Assembly (NCBI GenBank): GCA_002365175.1
Contig: DEZK01000036.1
Coordinates: 1 to 64,000 of the forward strand
Origin: Raskinella chloraquaticus (SeqCode)
GTDB lineage: Bacteria > Pseudomonadota > Alphaproteobacteria > Rhizobiales > UBA4765
DNA length: 64,000 bases
Direction: 5' to 3'
The first letter of the stretch is position 1. The number at the start of each line of letters is the position of its first letter. Below the pieces are notes generated by a model. That model had not been told where the DNA came from, made no database searches, and saw only the letters and a program-made list of their open reading frames with translations. A program made the position numbers and the translations under genes. Positions 1 to 8,584 of this stretch are shown here, piece after piece.

Positions 1-2
1 TC

Positions 3-692
3 GCCTCGTCCTATGCGCGGTTTGATCCTCTGGCAGCTAACCGCCTGCTGGACGAGATGGGCCTCAAGAAACGGGATTTCGACGGTATCCGTTTTCTCCC
101 CGATGGGCGACGGGCGGAAATCATTGTTGAATCAGCGGGCGAAAGCATGGAGGAGACCGACGCGCTCGAACTCGTGGTGGAAGATGCACGCAAGGTTGGG
201 CTCAGACTTCTGGTTCACTCGTCGCATCGCGATGTTTTCCGCCGCCGCATCAGCGGAGGGTCGACCGTTATGTCAGTGCGGCCGGGAATTGATAACGGGC
301 TCGCCTCGCCCGACATGGACCCCCAGGACCTGTCGCCCACCAATCAGAACCAGTTCAACTGGCTGATGTTCGGTCAATGGGTCGAAACCAACGGCAAAGA
401 GGGGCAGGAGCCCGATATGGAGGGCGTCAAGGAGCTGGTACATCTGCGCAATCAATGGCTCGCGTCAAGTTCGACCGAGGAGCGCCGTGTGGTGTGGAAA
501 AAGATGCTGTCGATCCATGCCGAACAACTCTACAGCATCGGCATCATCAGCGGAACATTGCAGCCGGTCGTGGTGTCGCAGCGTTTGCGCAACGTGCCGG
601 CAACCGCGCTTTATGCTTACGAGCCCGGCGGTTATTTCGGCCTGACGATGCCCGACAGTTACTGGTTCGATCAAAGCGCAGCGGGGCAGTAA
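3..692 (+). CDS. ABC transporter substrate-binding protein, peptide/family 5 type (5' end cut)
   Basis: This is the C-terminal 229 residues of an extracellular solute-binding protein; the reading frame is open from base 3 and the start lies before the window. The region has the look of the second lobe of family 5 (Dpp/Opp-type) binding proteins: a segment near the middle (LGLRLLVHSS..) where the alternative substrate lobe is built, followed by a helix-rich end. It would act in the periplasm and deliver a peptide or similar ligand to the two permeases that follow. The stop is one base before the next start, so the three genes form one operon. The substrate cannot be read from this fragment. 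Confidence 0.8.
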   Translation, partial: ASSYARFDPLAANRLLDEMGLKKRDFDGIRFLPDGRRAEIIVESAGESMEETDALELVVEDARKVGLRLLVHSSHRDVFRRRISGGSTVMSVRPGIDNGLASPDMDPQDLSPTNQNQFNWLMFGQWVETNGKEGQEPDMEGVKELVHLRNQWLASSSTEERRVVWKKMLSIHAEQLYSIGIISGTLQPVVVSQRLRNVPATALYAYEPGGYFGLTMPDSYWFDQSAAGQ

Positions 693-693
693 C

Positions 694-1695
694 ATGCTTT
701 TTAAATACATCCTGCGACGGATCCTCATCATGATCCCCACGCTGTTTGTCACCAGCGTGCTGGTCTTTTCCATTGTGGTGCTGCCGCCCGGCGATTATTT
801 CGACACCCTCGTGTCCGAGAGCCTGGCATCGGGCGAAAAGGCCGATCTCACGCGCATTGAATTTCTGCGCAAGGAATATGGCTTCGACAAATCCCCGGTT
901 GAGCGTTACGTCCTGTGGGTCAGCAATCTTCTGCGTGGCGATCTGGGCTACTCCTTCGAGTATCAGCTGCCCGTCAACGATCTGGTGGGTGATCGCATGG
1001 TGCTCACCATCATCGTTTCCGGCTTCACCATTCTGTTCACCTGGATCATTGCTTTTCCAATCGGCATCTATTCCGCAACCCATCAGTATAGCTGGGGGGA
1101 TTACGGGCTGACATTCCTCGGCCTGCTCGGGCTGGCGATCCCGCATTTCCTGCTGGCGCTTGTGATCGTCTATTTCGCCAATGTGTGGTTTGGCGTGTCG
1201 ATTGGCGGGCTGATGGACGACCGGTTTCTCAATCAGCCGATGAGCTGGTCTAAGTTCTGGTCGATCATGCAGCATCTGTGGATACCGGTCATCGTCATCG
1301 GCACGGGCGGCACGGGCAAGATGATCCGGGCGGTGCGCGCCAATCTGCTCGACGAGCTGCAGAAGCAGTATTACACCACGGCGCGCGCCAAGGGTTTGCC
1401 ACCCGGGCGTGCCTTGATGAAATATCCATTCCGCCTGTCCCTCAATTTCTTCATTTCCGACATCGGTGACGTATTGCCTCATGTCGTGTCTGGCGCGGAA
1501 ATCACGGCCATCGTTCTGTCGCTGCAAACGACGGGGCCGTTGCTGCTGCGAGCGCTGCAATCGCGCGATACCTTCCTTGCCTCATCGTTTCTCATGTTCC
1601 TCGCCTTTCTCACGGTGGTCGGCGTCCTCATCTCCGACATTGCCTTGTCGCTGCTTGACCCGCGAATCCGGCTGCAGGGAGGGCAAACGAAGTGA
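694..1695 (+). CDS. ABC transporter permease (DppB-like)
   Basis: A 333-residue inner-membrane permease of the binding-protein-dependent family. It opens with a hydrophobic helix after FKYILRR (residues about 8-30). Further membrane segments lie near residues 107-127, 140-167, 195-205 and 260-325. The cytoplasmic EAA loop that contacts the ATPase is seen around residues 225-250 (TTARAKGLPPGRALMKYPFR). Length and order match DppB/OppB proteins. Its stop overlaps the GTG start of the second permease by four bases, which suggests translational coupling. The ATPase genes are not in the window after the permeases, so they must lie upstream or elsewhere. Confidence 0.88.
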   Translation: MLFKYILRRILIMIPTLFVTSVLVFSIVVLPPGDYFDTLVSESLASGEKADLTRIEFLRKEYGFDKSPVERYVLWVSNLLRGDLGYSFEYQLPVNDLVGDRMVLTIIVSGFTILFTWIIAFPIGIYSATHQYSWGDYGLTFLGLLGLAIPHFLLALVIVYFANVWFGVSIGGLMDDRFLNQPMSWSKFWSIMQHLWIPVIVIGTGGTGKMIRAVRANLLDELQKQYYTTARAKGLPPGRALMKYPFRLSLNFFISDIGDVLPHVVSGAEITAIVLSLQTTGPLLLRALQSRDTFLASSFLMFLAFLTVVGVLISDIALSLLDPRIRLQGGQTK

Positions 1696-2867
1696 ACGCG
1701 CCACTGCCGGCGGCAGGAGCGCCGCTCCCCCACACCTTCCGTGACGAGCCATTTGATCCGTACTCGGTCGAAAAAATGAGCGAGGCGCAGGAGCGCGCCT
1801 ATCTCGCCTCGCAATGGACGCTCATGTGGTGGAAGTTCCGCCGCCACCGTCTGGCGGTGATCTCAGCCGTTTTGCTGATCCTTCTCTACATCATTGTCGC
1901 ATTTGCCGAGTTCTTCGCGCCTTACAATTACCAGTCGCGCCACACCGCCTTCATCCGCTCGCCGCCACAGGCGATCCACATCTTCCATGAGGGGAGTTTG
2001 AGGGCGCCGTTCGTTTACGGTGAGAGTTTCAAGCTCAATATCGACACGTTGCGCCGCGAATACACCAACGACACATCCAGCATCCAGACGATCCGCTGGT
2101 TCTGCCATGGCGACAGCTACAGCTTCTGGGGCTTGTTCGATGGCTCGCTGCACCTCATGTGCCCGGCCGAAGGTGGCAGCCTTTATATTGCGGGCACCGA
2201 CAGGCTCGGGCGCGATATCCTGTCACGGATGATCTATGGCGCGCGCGTATCGCTCACCATCGGCCTGATCGGCGTCAGCATCTCCTTCCTTCTGGGCATT
2301 ATCATCGGCGGACTTGCCGGCTATTATGGTGGCACGTTTGATCTGCTGGTTCAGCGTGCCATCGAGATTGTCCAAAGCCTGCCGCAAATTCCGCTCTGGC
2401 TGGCGCTCTCGGCGATCCTGCCGGCGACATGGAGCCCGTTGCTCGTCTATTTCGGGATCACCATCATCCTCGGCCTGCTCGACTGGACGGGCCTTGCCCG
2501 GGCGGTGCGCTCGAAACTCCTGTCGCTGAGGGAGGAAGATTATGTGCTGGCCGCCCAGCTCGCGGGAGCGCGGCCGGCACGCATCATTGCGCTTCACCTG
2601 ATTCCAGGCTTCATCTCGCATCTGATCGCGTCAGCAACCGTCACCATCCCGCGCATGATCCTGGGCGAGACAGCGCTGAGCTTCCTTGGTCTGGGACTGC
2701 GGCCGCCGGTCACGAGCTGGGGCGTCATGCTGAACGAGGCACAGAACATCAACGTGGTTGCTCTCTACCCTTGGCTGCTGTGGCCGGTGGTGCCGGTGAT
2801 CATCGTCATCCTTGCCTTCAACTTCATGGGCGATGGCATGCGTGACGCCGCCGACCCCTATCACTGA
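1692..2867 (+). CDS. ABC transporter permease (DppC-like), GTG start
   Basis: A 391-residue permease, the second half of the transmembrane channel. It starts with GTG inside the end of the previous gene. After a 50-residue cytoplasmic lead comes the first helix (about residues 54-78). A periplasmic stretch of about 100 residues follows, which is longer than in classical DppC and holds two cysteines. The core of five helices ends the protein. The EAA loop is visible as EEDYVLAAQLAGARPARIIA, with LGETALSFLGLGLRPP after it, a hallmark of the DppC branch. The large extra loop is typical of a YejE/peptide-type subgroup. Confidence 0.87.
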   Translation: MNAPLPAAGAPLPHTFRDEPFDPYSVEKMSEAQERAYLASQWTLMWWKFRRHRLAVISAVLLILLYIIVAFAEFFAPYNYQSRHTAFIRSPPQAIHIFHEGSLRAPFVYGESFKLNIDTLRREYTNDTSSIQTIRWFCHGDSYSFWGLFDGSLHLMCPAEGGSLYIAGTDRLGRDILSRMIYGARVSLTIGLIGVSISFLLGIIIGGLAGYYGGTFDLLVQRAIEIVQSLPQIPLWLALSAILPATWSPLLVYFGITIILGLLDWTGLARAVRSKLLSLREEDYVLAAQLAGARPARIIALHLIPGFISHLIASATVTIPRMILGETALSFLGLGLRPPVTSWGVMLNEAQNINVVALYPWLLWPVVPVIIVILAFNFMGDGMRDAADPYH

Positions 2868-2884
2868 AGGCCGGCGGGAGCGCA

Positions 2885-4015
2885 ATGCGCATTGCCTTCT
2901 ATTGTCCGACGGTTGATCTGTCTGACGATACACCCTCAGGCGACCGCCGCATGGCCGATTTGCTGATGGCGGCGCTGCGGCTTGCCGGGCATGAGGTGGT
3001 GATCGCGTCGAGATTGCGCAGCTATGGCAAGGACCCCGACGCGTCTCGTCTGGCGAGGCTTGAGGAAGAGGCCAGCCGCGACCGCAACCACCTCACCCGG
3101 CGGTTTGACGATGGCGAGCGGGCGCCCGATCTGTGGTTCACCTACCACCCCTATTACAAAGCGCCCGATCTCATCGGGCCGATGCTGTCACAGACCCTCG
3201 CCATCCCCTACGTAACAGCGGAAGCATCCTTTGCCGGCAAACGGGCGGCTGGGCCGTGGGCCGCCTGGCACAAGGCATCCCTGCCGGCGCTGGCGAGGGC
3301 TGCGTGTCATTTCACCTTCACCGCGCGCGACCGCGAAGGGTTACTGGCGGGCGGCGTCGAGCAATCAGCGATGGTCGATCTGCCGCCGTTTATTGAGACC
3401 GCGCCATTCGTCACAATGGCCGGGCCGAGACTACGCGATCGCCCGCCACACATGGTCTGCGTGGCGATGATGCGTGGCGGGCGCAAGCTGCAAAGCTTCC
3501 GTGATCTTGCAAGTGCTCTGGCCAGGCTAGGCGATATCGACTGGCAGCTGACGCTTTATGGAGATGGGCCCCACCGCGCGGCAGTCGAAGCGGCATTCGC
3601 GGTGCTCCCAGCGGGACGTATCCATTTTGCCGGGCGCATCGGCGCGCAAGACCTGCCGGCAGCGCTGGCGCGTGCTGACCTCTATGTGTGGCCGGGCCTT
3701 GGTGAGGCTTACGGCCTTGCCTATCTCGAAGCGCAGGCAGCCGGTCTGCCGGTCATTGCCTATAACAGCGGCGGGGTTTCGGCCTGTGTCGATGACGGGC
3801 AGACGGGGTTGCTGGTTGGCGAAAGTGATGACGCAGGTTTTGCTGCGGCAATCCGCAGCCTGTTACAAAACAGCGAGCTTAGAGATCATCTCGGCTCGCA
3901 GGCCCGCACCATGGCCCTCACAAAGCGATCATTGTCAGTTGCTGCTGAACGGGTTGAGGCGGCGTTAAGCGTTATTGTTCCCGCAACGCCCGCCTGCCGC
4001 CAGGTAATGCCATGA
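2885..4015 (+). CDS. Glycosyltransferase, GT4-type (GT-B fold)
   Basis: A 376-residue retaining-type glycosyltransferase. The N-terminal half holds an acceptor-domain Rossmann fold (starts MRIAFYCPTVDLSDDTPSGD). The C-terminal half carries the nucleotide-sugar site, with the E-x7-E motif in EAYGLAYLEAQAAGLPVIAY and the following glycine-rich turn SGGVSACVDDGQTGLLV. A ribosome-binding site (GGGAG) sits four bases before ATG. It overlaps the next gene, a polysaccharide deacetylase, by four bases, so both probably act on the same surface glycan. It follows the transporter by only 17 bases. The sugar donor and acceptor are not readable. Confidence 0.82.
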   Translation: MRIAFYCPTVDLSDDTPSGDRRMADLLMAALRLAGHEVVIASRLRSYGKDPDASRLARLEEEASRDRNHLTRRFDDGERAPDLWFTYHPYYKAPDLIGPMLSQTLAIPYVTAEASFAGKRAAGPWAAWHKASLPALARAACHFTFTARDREGLLAGGVEQSAMVDLPPFIETAPFVTMAGPRLRDRPPHMVCVAMMRGGRKLQSFRDLASALARLGDIDWQLTLYGDGPHRAAVEAAFAVLPAGRIHFAGRIGAQDLPAALARADLYVWPGLGEAYGLAYLEAQAAGLPVIAYNSGGVSACVDDGQTGLLVGESDDAGFAAAIRSLLQNSELRDHLGSQARTMALTKRSLSVAAERVEAALSVIVPATPACRQVMP

Positions 4016-4773
4016 CGTTCAGCAAGCTCGCCGATGAATTCGCGCGCTGGGTCGATGCAGGCCTGTCGCCTCGGCTGTGGCTGCGCGATGATGACGCTAT
4101 CGCGCCCACACCCGCGCTTGAGCGGCTGATAGTCCTCAGCGCTCATTGCCAGGCGCCGATCCTTCTTGCGATCATCGCGCAGCCGGCGCAGGCAGCCCTT
4201 GCCGAGCGCCTTGCAGATGTTGCGTTGCTCACGCCGTGCCAGCACGGTTATGCGCATCGCAATCACGCCGGCGCAGGCGAGCGTGCGGTCGAGCTTGGTG
4301 GTGCGCGCAGCCTCGAGGTGATCGGACACGAACTCGCTGCTGGCCGGCAACGCCTCATCGCCCTGTTTGGCGATCGGCTGTCGAGGATCCTTGTGCCACC
4401 ATGGAACCGTATCGATGCAAACCTTGTCGGCCGGTTGCCGGCGCTGGGTTTCGGCACGCTGTCAACGTTTGGTCCGCCGCGCGTTGACGGCATCGTCGGC
4501 CTCGGGGAACTCAATTGCCACGTCGACCTGATCGACTGGCGCGGCGGGCGTGTCGGCAAGTCGCCGGAGCGCCTGGAAGGGGAGCTGGTGTCAGCGTTCG
4601 CCCTGGCGCGCGAGGAGGGCGGGAGGGCCGTCGGCTTCCTCACTCATCATCTGGCCCATGATGCCCAGGCTTGGGCGTCGTTTGATACCTTGTGTCACTG
4701 GCTTGCCGGGCGCGGCATATCGTTTGCCGACGCGGTGACACTCACAGGTGATCACGCCTTGTCGAGATCATAG
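4012..4773 (+). CDS. Polysaccharide deacetylase-family protein
   Basis: A 253-residue protein resembling NodB-type metal-dependent deacetylases. Candidate metal ligands are the early aspartates in WLRDDDAIAP, the histidines in HGYAHRNH, and the later VPPWNRID motif, which corresponds to the substrate-groove proline-tryptophan motif. A conserved tail, FLTHHLAHD, supplies a further histidine group. No signal peptide is seen, so it may be cytoplasmic, acting on a lipid-linked or nucleotide-linked sugar before export. It is coupled to the glycosyltransferase by an ATGA overlap. Its last 22 bases overlap the end of lysC on the other strand. Confidence 0.72.
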   Translation: MTFSKLADEFARWVDAGLSPRLWLRDDDAIAPTPALERLIVLSAHCQAPILLAIIAQPAQAALAERLADVALLTPCQHGYAHRNHAGAGERAVELGGARSLEVIGHELAAGRQRLIALFGDRLSRILVPPWNRIDANLVGRLPALGFGTLSTFGPPRVDGIVGLGELNCHVDLIDWRGGRVGKSPERLEGELVSAFALAREEGGRAVGFLTHHLAHDAQAWASFDTLCHWLAGRGISFADAVTLTGDHALSRS

Positions 4774-5987
4774 AGCGTGTGCAGTGCGCGGACCGCCAGC
4801 TCGGTATAGGCAGCCTCGATCAGGATCGAAATCTTGATCTCGGAGGTGGTGATCGCCTGAATGTTGATGCCGCGCTCGGCGAGTGCGCGGAACATCTTGA
4901 CGGCAACCCCAGCATGGGTGCGCATGCCAACGCCAATGCACGACACCTTGACGACATCCTTGTCGCCGCGCAATTCGCCGTAGCCGATCTCGCCCTTCGC
5001 TTTGGTCAGCACATCCATGGCGCGGGCAAATTCAGCCGCAGGCACGGTAAAGGTCATGTCGGTCGTCTTCCCGTCAGAGGAGACGTTCTGGACGATCATG
5101 TCGACGTTGATGGATGCGTCAGCCAGCGGACCGAAGACCTTGGCGGCGACGCCCGGCTTGTCGGCCACCTGCACGAGTGTGATCTTGGCCTCGTCCTTCG
5201 AAAAGGCGATGCCGGTGACAACCTGACTTTCCATGATCTCTTCCTCGTCGCAGACAAGCGTCCCATTCCAGTTGCTGGCATCAGGCGCATCGAAAGACGA
5301 GCGCACATAGACCGGCACGCGGTGAACCATCGCCATCTCGACCGAGCGCACCTGCAAAACCTTGGCGCCCAGCGATGCCATTTCCAGCATTTCCTCGTAG
5401 GCGATGCGCTCGATGCGCTGCGCCTTGGTGACCACACGCGGATCGGTGGTGTAGACCCCGTCAACGTCGGTGTAGATATCGCAACGGTCGGCCTTGACGG
5501 CAGCGGCGATCGCCACCGCAGAGGTGTCCGAGCCGCCGCGCCCGAGGGTGGCGATGCGCTCGTTTGAGGCGACGCCCTGGAAGCCGGCGATCACCGCTAC
5601 CTCGCCGCTTTCCATGCCGGCGATCAGACGCTCGCCGTTGAAATCGGCGATGCTGGCCGCGCCATGGCTGTCATCGGTGTTGAGGGGGATCTGCCAGCCC
5701 TGCCAGGAGCGTGCCTTGATGCCGATTGAGTGCAACACAATCGCCAGAAGCCCGCTGGTGACCTGTTCACCGGAAGCGACCACCGCGTCATATTCACGCG
5801 GATCGTAGAATTCGCTCGCTTCCTTGACCCAGGTGACCAGCTGGTTGGTGGTGCCGGACATGGCTGACACGACGACCGCCACCTGATGCCCGGCCTTCAC
5901 CTCGCGTTCGACATGGCGGGCGACGTTACGGATACGTTCAACGGTGGCGACGGATGTGCCGCCGAATTTGAGAACCAATCTAGCCAT
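4752..5987 (-). CDS. lysC: Aspartate kinase
   Basis: A 411-residue aspartokinase that phosphorylates L-aspartate, the first step to lysine, threonine, methionine and diaminopimelate. The start is set at MARLVLKFGGTSV, because KFGGTSV is the invariant N-terminal nucleotide-binding motif and an AGGG ribosome-binding site precedes it; upstream residues in the open frame look non-coding. The catalytic domain includes GRGGSDTSAVAIAAA and TDVDGVYTTDPR. Two ACT domains at the C-terminus (from about residue 265) are the usual allosteric sites. The length suits the monofunctional alpha/beta type. The dapB gene near 53.6 kb works further down the same pathway. Confidence 0.96.
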   Translation of the reverse strand: MARLVLKFGGTSVATVERIRNVARHVEREVKAGHQVAVVVSAMSGTTNQLVTWVKEASEFYDPREYDAVVASGEQVTSGLLAIVLHSIGIKARSWQGWQIPLNTDDSHGAASIADFNGERLIAGMESGEVAVIAGFQGVASNERIATLGRGGSDTSAVAIAAAVKADRCDIYTDVDGVYTTDPRVVTKAQRIERIAYEEMLEMASLGAKVLQVRSVEMAMVHRVPVYVRSSFDAPDASNWNGTLVCDEEEIMESQVVTGIAFSKDEAKITLVQVADKPGVAAKVFGPLADASINVDMIVQNVSSDGKTTDMTFTVPAAEFARAMDVLTKAKGEIGYGELRGDKDVVKVSCIGVGMRTHAGVAVKMFRALAERGINIQAITTSEIKISILIEAAYTELAVRALHTLYDLDKA

Positions 5988-6103
5988 GAGCCCTGCCGGC
6001 CTGAAACGATGTGCGCCGGTTCGATAGCCGCTGGCGGGCGCATTCGCAATCCCGTTATCTTGACAATCACGCCCGGGGCGCCGACGAGGAGGGGCGCGGA
6101 TAA
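5988..6103. promoter_or_regulatory. Divergent promoter region lysC / ubiG
   Basis: A 116-base gap between two genes read away from each other must hold both promoters. It contains CTTGACAATCACG near 6059-6071, a possible -35 element for ubiG. No clear palindrome or riboswitch was found. A strong ribosome-binding site (GAGGAGGGG) lies near the ubiG start. Confidence 0.35.
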
Positions 6104-6874
6104 ATGGACGCAAGCGATATGGATCAGGCCGACCGGCAGAGTACGACCAGCGTTGATCCGGCGGAAGTCGAGCGCTTCGCCAGGCTTGCCCGCGAATGGT
6201 GGAACCCGCACGGCAAGTTCAAGCCACTGCACAAATTCAACCCGGTGCGACTGGCCTATATCCGCGAGATGGCGCTCAGGCATTTCGCACTTGATCCGGC
6301 AGCCGCCCGGCCGCTTGCCGGTCTGCGTCTTGTTGATATTGGCTGCGGTGGCGGCCTGCTGTGCGAGCCGATGAGCCGGCTGGGCGCCGAGGTGGTTGGC
6401 ATCGATCCGGCTGATCGCAACATCGAGATTGCGCGCCTCCATGCCGATGACAGCCGGCTTGCGATTGATTACCGCGCGACAAGTGCCGAGGCGCTGCTGG
6501 CTGAGGGCGAGCGCTTCGACATTGTGCTTGCCATGGAAGTGGTTGAACATGTCGCCGATGTGCCGGGATTTGTTGGCACGGTGGGTGGGCTGGTGAAGCC
6601 TGGCGGTGTGGCGCTCATTGCCACCATCAACCGGACGATGAAGGCCCTGGGTCTTGCCATCATCGGGGCAGAATATGTCTTGGGATGGCTGCCGCGCGGT
6701 ACCCACCACTACGACAAGCTGGTGCGGCCTGAGGAAATAGCAGCGCCGCTCGGTGCGGCCGGTCTGCAGGTGATCGAGAGTATCGGCGTTGCCTACCATC
6801 CGCTGCGTGATGAATGGCAACGCAGCCGTGATCTCTCGGTCAATTACATGATGCTGGCGGCGCGTCCCGCCTGA
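6104..6874 (+). CDS. ubiG: Ubiquinone biosynthesis O-methyltransferase UbiG
   Basis: A 256-residue SAM-dependent methyltransferase that performs both O-methylations in ubiquinone synthesis. The family signature EWWNPHGKFKPLHKFNPVRL is at residues 30-50, followed by the SAM motif LVDIGCGGGLLCEPMSRLGA at about residue 76. The characteristic membrane-binding and substrate region (AEYVLGWLPRGTHHYDKLV) is also present. In Hyphomicrobiales ubiG is usually divergent from lysC, exactly as here. The start follows GAGGAGGGG by several bases. It ends three bases before the convergent DUF1178 gene. Confidence 0.96.
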   Translation: MDASDMDQADRQSTTSVDPAEVERFARLAREWWNPHGKFKPLHKFNPVRLAYIREMALRHFALDPAAARPLAGLRLVDIGCGGGLLCEPMSRLGAEVVGIDPADRNIEIARLHADDSRLAIDYRATSAEALLAEGERFDIVLAMEVVEHVADVPGFVGTVGGLVKPGGVALIATINRTMKALGLAIIGAEYVLGWLPRGTHHYDKLVRPEEIAAPLGAAGLQVIESIGVAYHPLRDEWQRSRDLSVNYMMLAARPA

Positions 6875-6877
6875 GGG

Positions 6878-7312
6878 CTATATCAGATCGTCGGGCAGGA
6901 CGGGGAGCGGGGCAATGTCGATCCCTTCCTCAAGGAGAGCCTTGGCCTCGACCGGGCTTGCCTGCCCGCGGATCGAGCGATGGGCTGCTTCATCATAGTG
7001 AATGCGCCGCGCCTCTTCGGCAAATCGCGGACCGACATCCTCGCTGCTGGCGACAATGTGGTCGCGCATTTCCCGCATGAGGCGGCGCAGCCGGACATCG
7101 CGCTCATCGGGCTTTACCATTGCCGCGGGCGGGCTGTCGTTGCGGTCGGTATTGCTGACGCCGGGCGTCATCAACTGTTTCACGACGTTGCCCGAGCCGC
7201 ACATTGGACAGCAAAGCTTGCTGCCGCGCGCCTGGCGATCGAAATCAGCCGACGAGCGAAACCAGCCTTCGAAACTGTGGCCGGCCTCGCAATGGAGCGC
7301 GTAGCGGATCAT
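6878..7312 (-). CDS. DUF1178 family protein
   Basis: A 144-residue protein of unknown function conserved across alphaproteobacteria. The start MIRYALHCEAGHSFEGWF is chosen because this is the conserved family beginning; the frame stays open further upstream but overlaps grxC there. The first 60 residues hold a likely zinc ribbon: Cys and His in CEAGHSFEGWF, then CCPMCGSGNV. The C-terminal half is helical (AEEARRIHYDEAAHRSIRG). It lies seven bases after grxC and is the last gene of a comF-grxC-DUF1178 operon, an arrangement common in this order. Confidence 0.85.
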   Translation of the reverse strand: MIRYALHCEAGHSFEGWFRSSADFDRQARGSKLCCPMCGSGNVVKQLMTPGVSNTDRNDSPPAAMVKPDERDVRLRRLMREMRDHIVASSEDVGPRFAEEARRIHYDEAAHRSIRGQASPVEAKALLEEGIDIAPLPVLPDDLI

Positions 7313-7319
7313 CGGGCCG

Positions 7320-7580
7320 TCAATCCGCCAACAGGGGTGTGAGCTTGCCAGCTGATTCGAGAGCGTAGAGATCGTCGCACCCGCCAACGTGAACACCATC
7401 GATGAAAATCTGCGGAACCGAGGTCCGGCCGCTGGCGCGTTTTACCATTTCGTCGCGCCGGTCCGGGGTCTTCACCAGATCGATTTCGGTGAAGGATGCG
7501 CCCTTCTTGTCGAGCAATTCCTTGGCATCAGCGCAGTAGGGGCAATAATCCTTGGTGTAGATGGTGACGGATTTCGTCAT
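7320..7580 (-). CDS. grxC: Glutaredoxin 3
   Basis: An 86-residue glutaredoxin of the usual GrxC length. The start is MTKSVTIYTKDYCPYC, preceded by an AGGA ribosome-binding site. The dithiol active site is CPYC at residues 12-15, and the glutathione-binding TSVPQIFI and GGCDDLYAL motifs follow. It reduces protein and glutathione mixed disulfides in the cytoplasm. It lies between comF and DUF1178 in one operon. Confidence 0.95.
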   Translation of the reverse strand: MTKSVTIYTKDYCPYCADAKELLDKKGASFTEIDLVKTPDRRDEMVKRASGRTSVPQIFIDGVHVGGCDDLYALESAGKLTPLLAD

Positions 7581-7647
7581 GGCAGAGGTCCTTTGAACGC
7601 GGCGAAACACCCAATTACCAAGCGCGGAGGAAGGTCCGGACCTGCTT

Positions 7648-8454
7648 TTATATGGTAGTGGAGGCGTCGGACGCAACGGTCGTGCCGGCGCGGGCAAAAA
7701 CCAGGATATCCACGTTTGCCGCGCCCGCCGCGCCGAGGATTCGGGCAGCGGCGTTGAGTGTCGCGCCCGTCGTCAGCACATCATCAATGACAACCACCCT
7801 GCGACCGGTGAGCAGAGCGCGATGTTGGGCGGCAATGGCAAAAGCGCCCACCATGTTGCGGGCACGGGCCTCGCGGCTGAGGCCCACCTGGGGTGGCGTT
7901 GCCTTGCGGCGTATCAAGATATCGGTGCGGCACAGGCGGCCGCTTGCCCTGGCGATATGTGAGGCAAGCAGAGCCGCCTGATTGAAACGCCGGCGCCACA
8001 GGCGGGAGCGGTGCAGCGGGACGGGGATGACAAGATCGGCGTCCTCAAGAATATCGGCACCGGCGCGGTGCATGGCGCGCGCCATCAGGGGTGCGACCTC
8101 GTGACGGTCGGAATATTTGAGCGCGTGCACGAGATCGGTCGCTACCCCCTCATAGGCGACAGCGGCGCGGGCGCGCTGCCATTGCGGTGGAAACTGGTAG
8201 GCGGATGCCGCGTAGATGCCAGGTCCCGGATCGATGACGAAGGGGGTGGCGGTGCGCTCGCAGAAAGGGCGGGAAATATAGCTCAACTTCGCCCAGCAGC
8301 CCGTGCACAGCGTTTCCGGGTCCTGCAGGCCAACGCCGCAGGTCGGGCAGCGTGGCGGCAATATGATATCGACAACAAGGCGCGCGGCGTGCCGAAAGCT
8401 GAACTTGCGGCGCGGCGCGGCCTCCTCGGCGAGCGGATCGTCGATGAATGTCAT
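7648..8454 (-). CDS. comF: ComF family protein (double zinc ribbon / phosphoribosyltransferase fold)
   Basis: A 268-residue ComF-type protein. The N-terminal zinc-ribbon part has CPTCGVGL and CTGCW. The C-terminal phosphoribosyltransferase fold carries VVVIDDVLTTGAT, the PRPP loop. The conserved VPVPLHRSRLWRRRFNQA is also present. Homologues support DNA uptake in competent bacteria, but in alphaproteobacteria the role is unproved. The ATG at 8454 is chosen; a GTG two codons upstream (8460) is possible and neither has a clear ribosome-binding site. It is the first gene of the operon with grxC. Confidence 0.9.
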   Translation of the reverse strand: MTFIDDPLAEEAAPRRKFSFRHAARLVVDIILPPRCPTCGVGLQDPETLCTGCWAKLSYISRPFCERTATPFVIDPGPGIYAASAYQFPPQWQRARAAVAYEGVATDLVHALKYSDRHEVAPLMARAMHRAGADILEDADLVIPVPLHRSRLWRRRFNQAALLASHIARASGRLCRTDILIRRKATPPQVGLSREARARNMVGAFAIAAQHRALLTGRRVVVIDDVLTTGATLNAAARILGAAGAANVDILVFARAGTTVASDASTTI

Positions 8455-8584
8455 CGGCACAGACTAGTCGAGACTTGCGCGCCTGTGCAGGGGTTGGAAG
8501 CAGAAATGTCACCTGGGCGTGGCTATTGCTGTCGCGCTGCTGCCGGTCTCTCGACGACGATCCGTGCTTGAGCGATAAGGAGAC

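Noticed and set aside
547..1560. 337-codon open frame opposite the first ABC permease
   Set aside because: It is a mirror of a well-supported membrane protein gene. The translation is His/Gln/Arg-rich with no helices or motifs.
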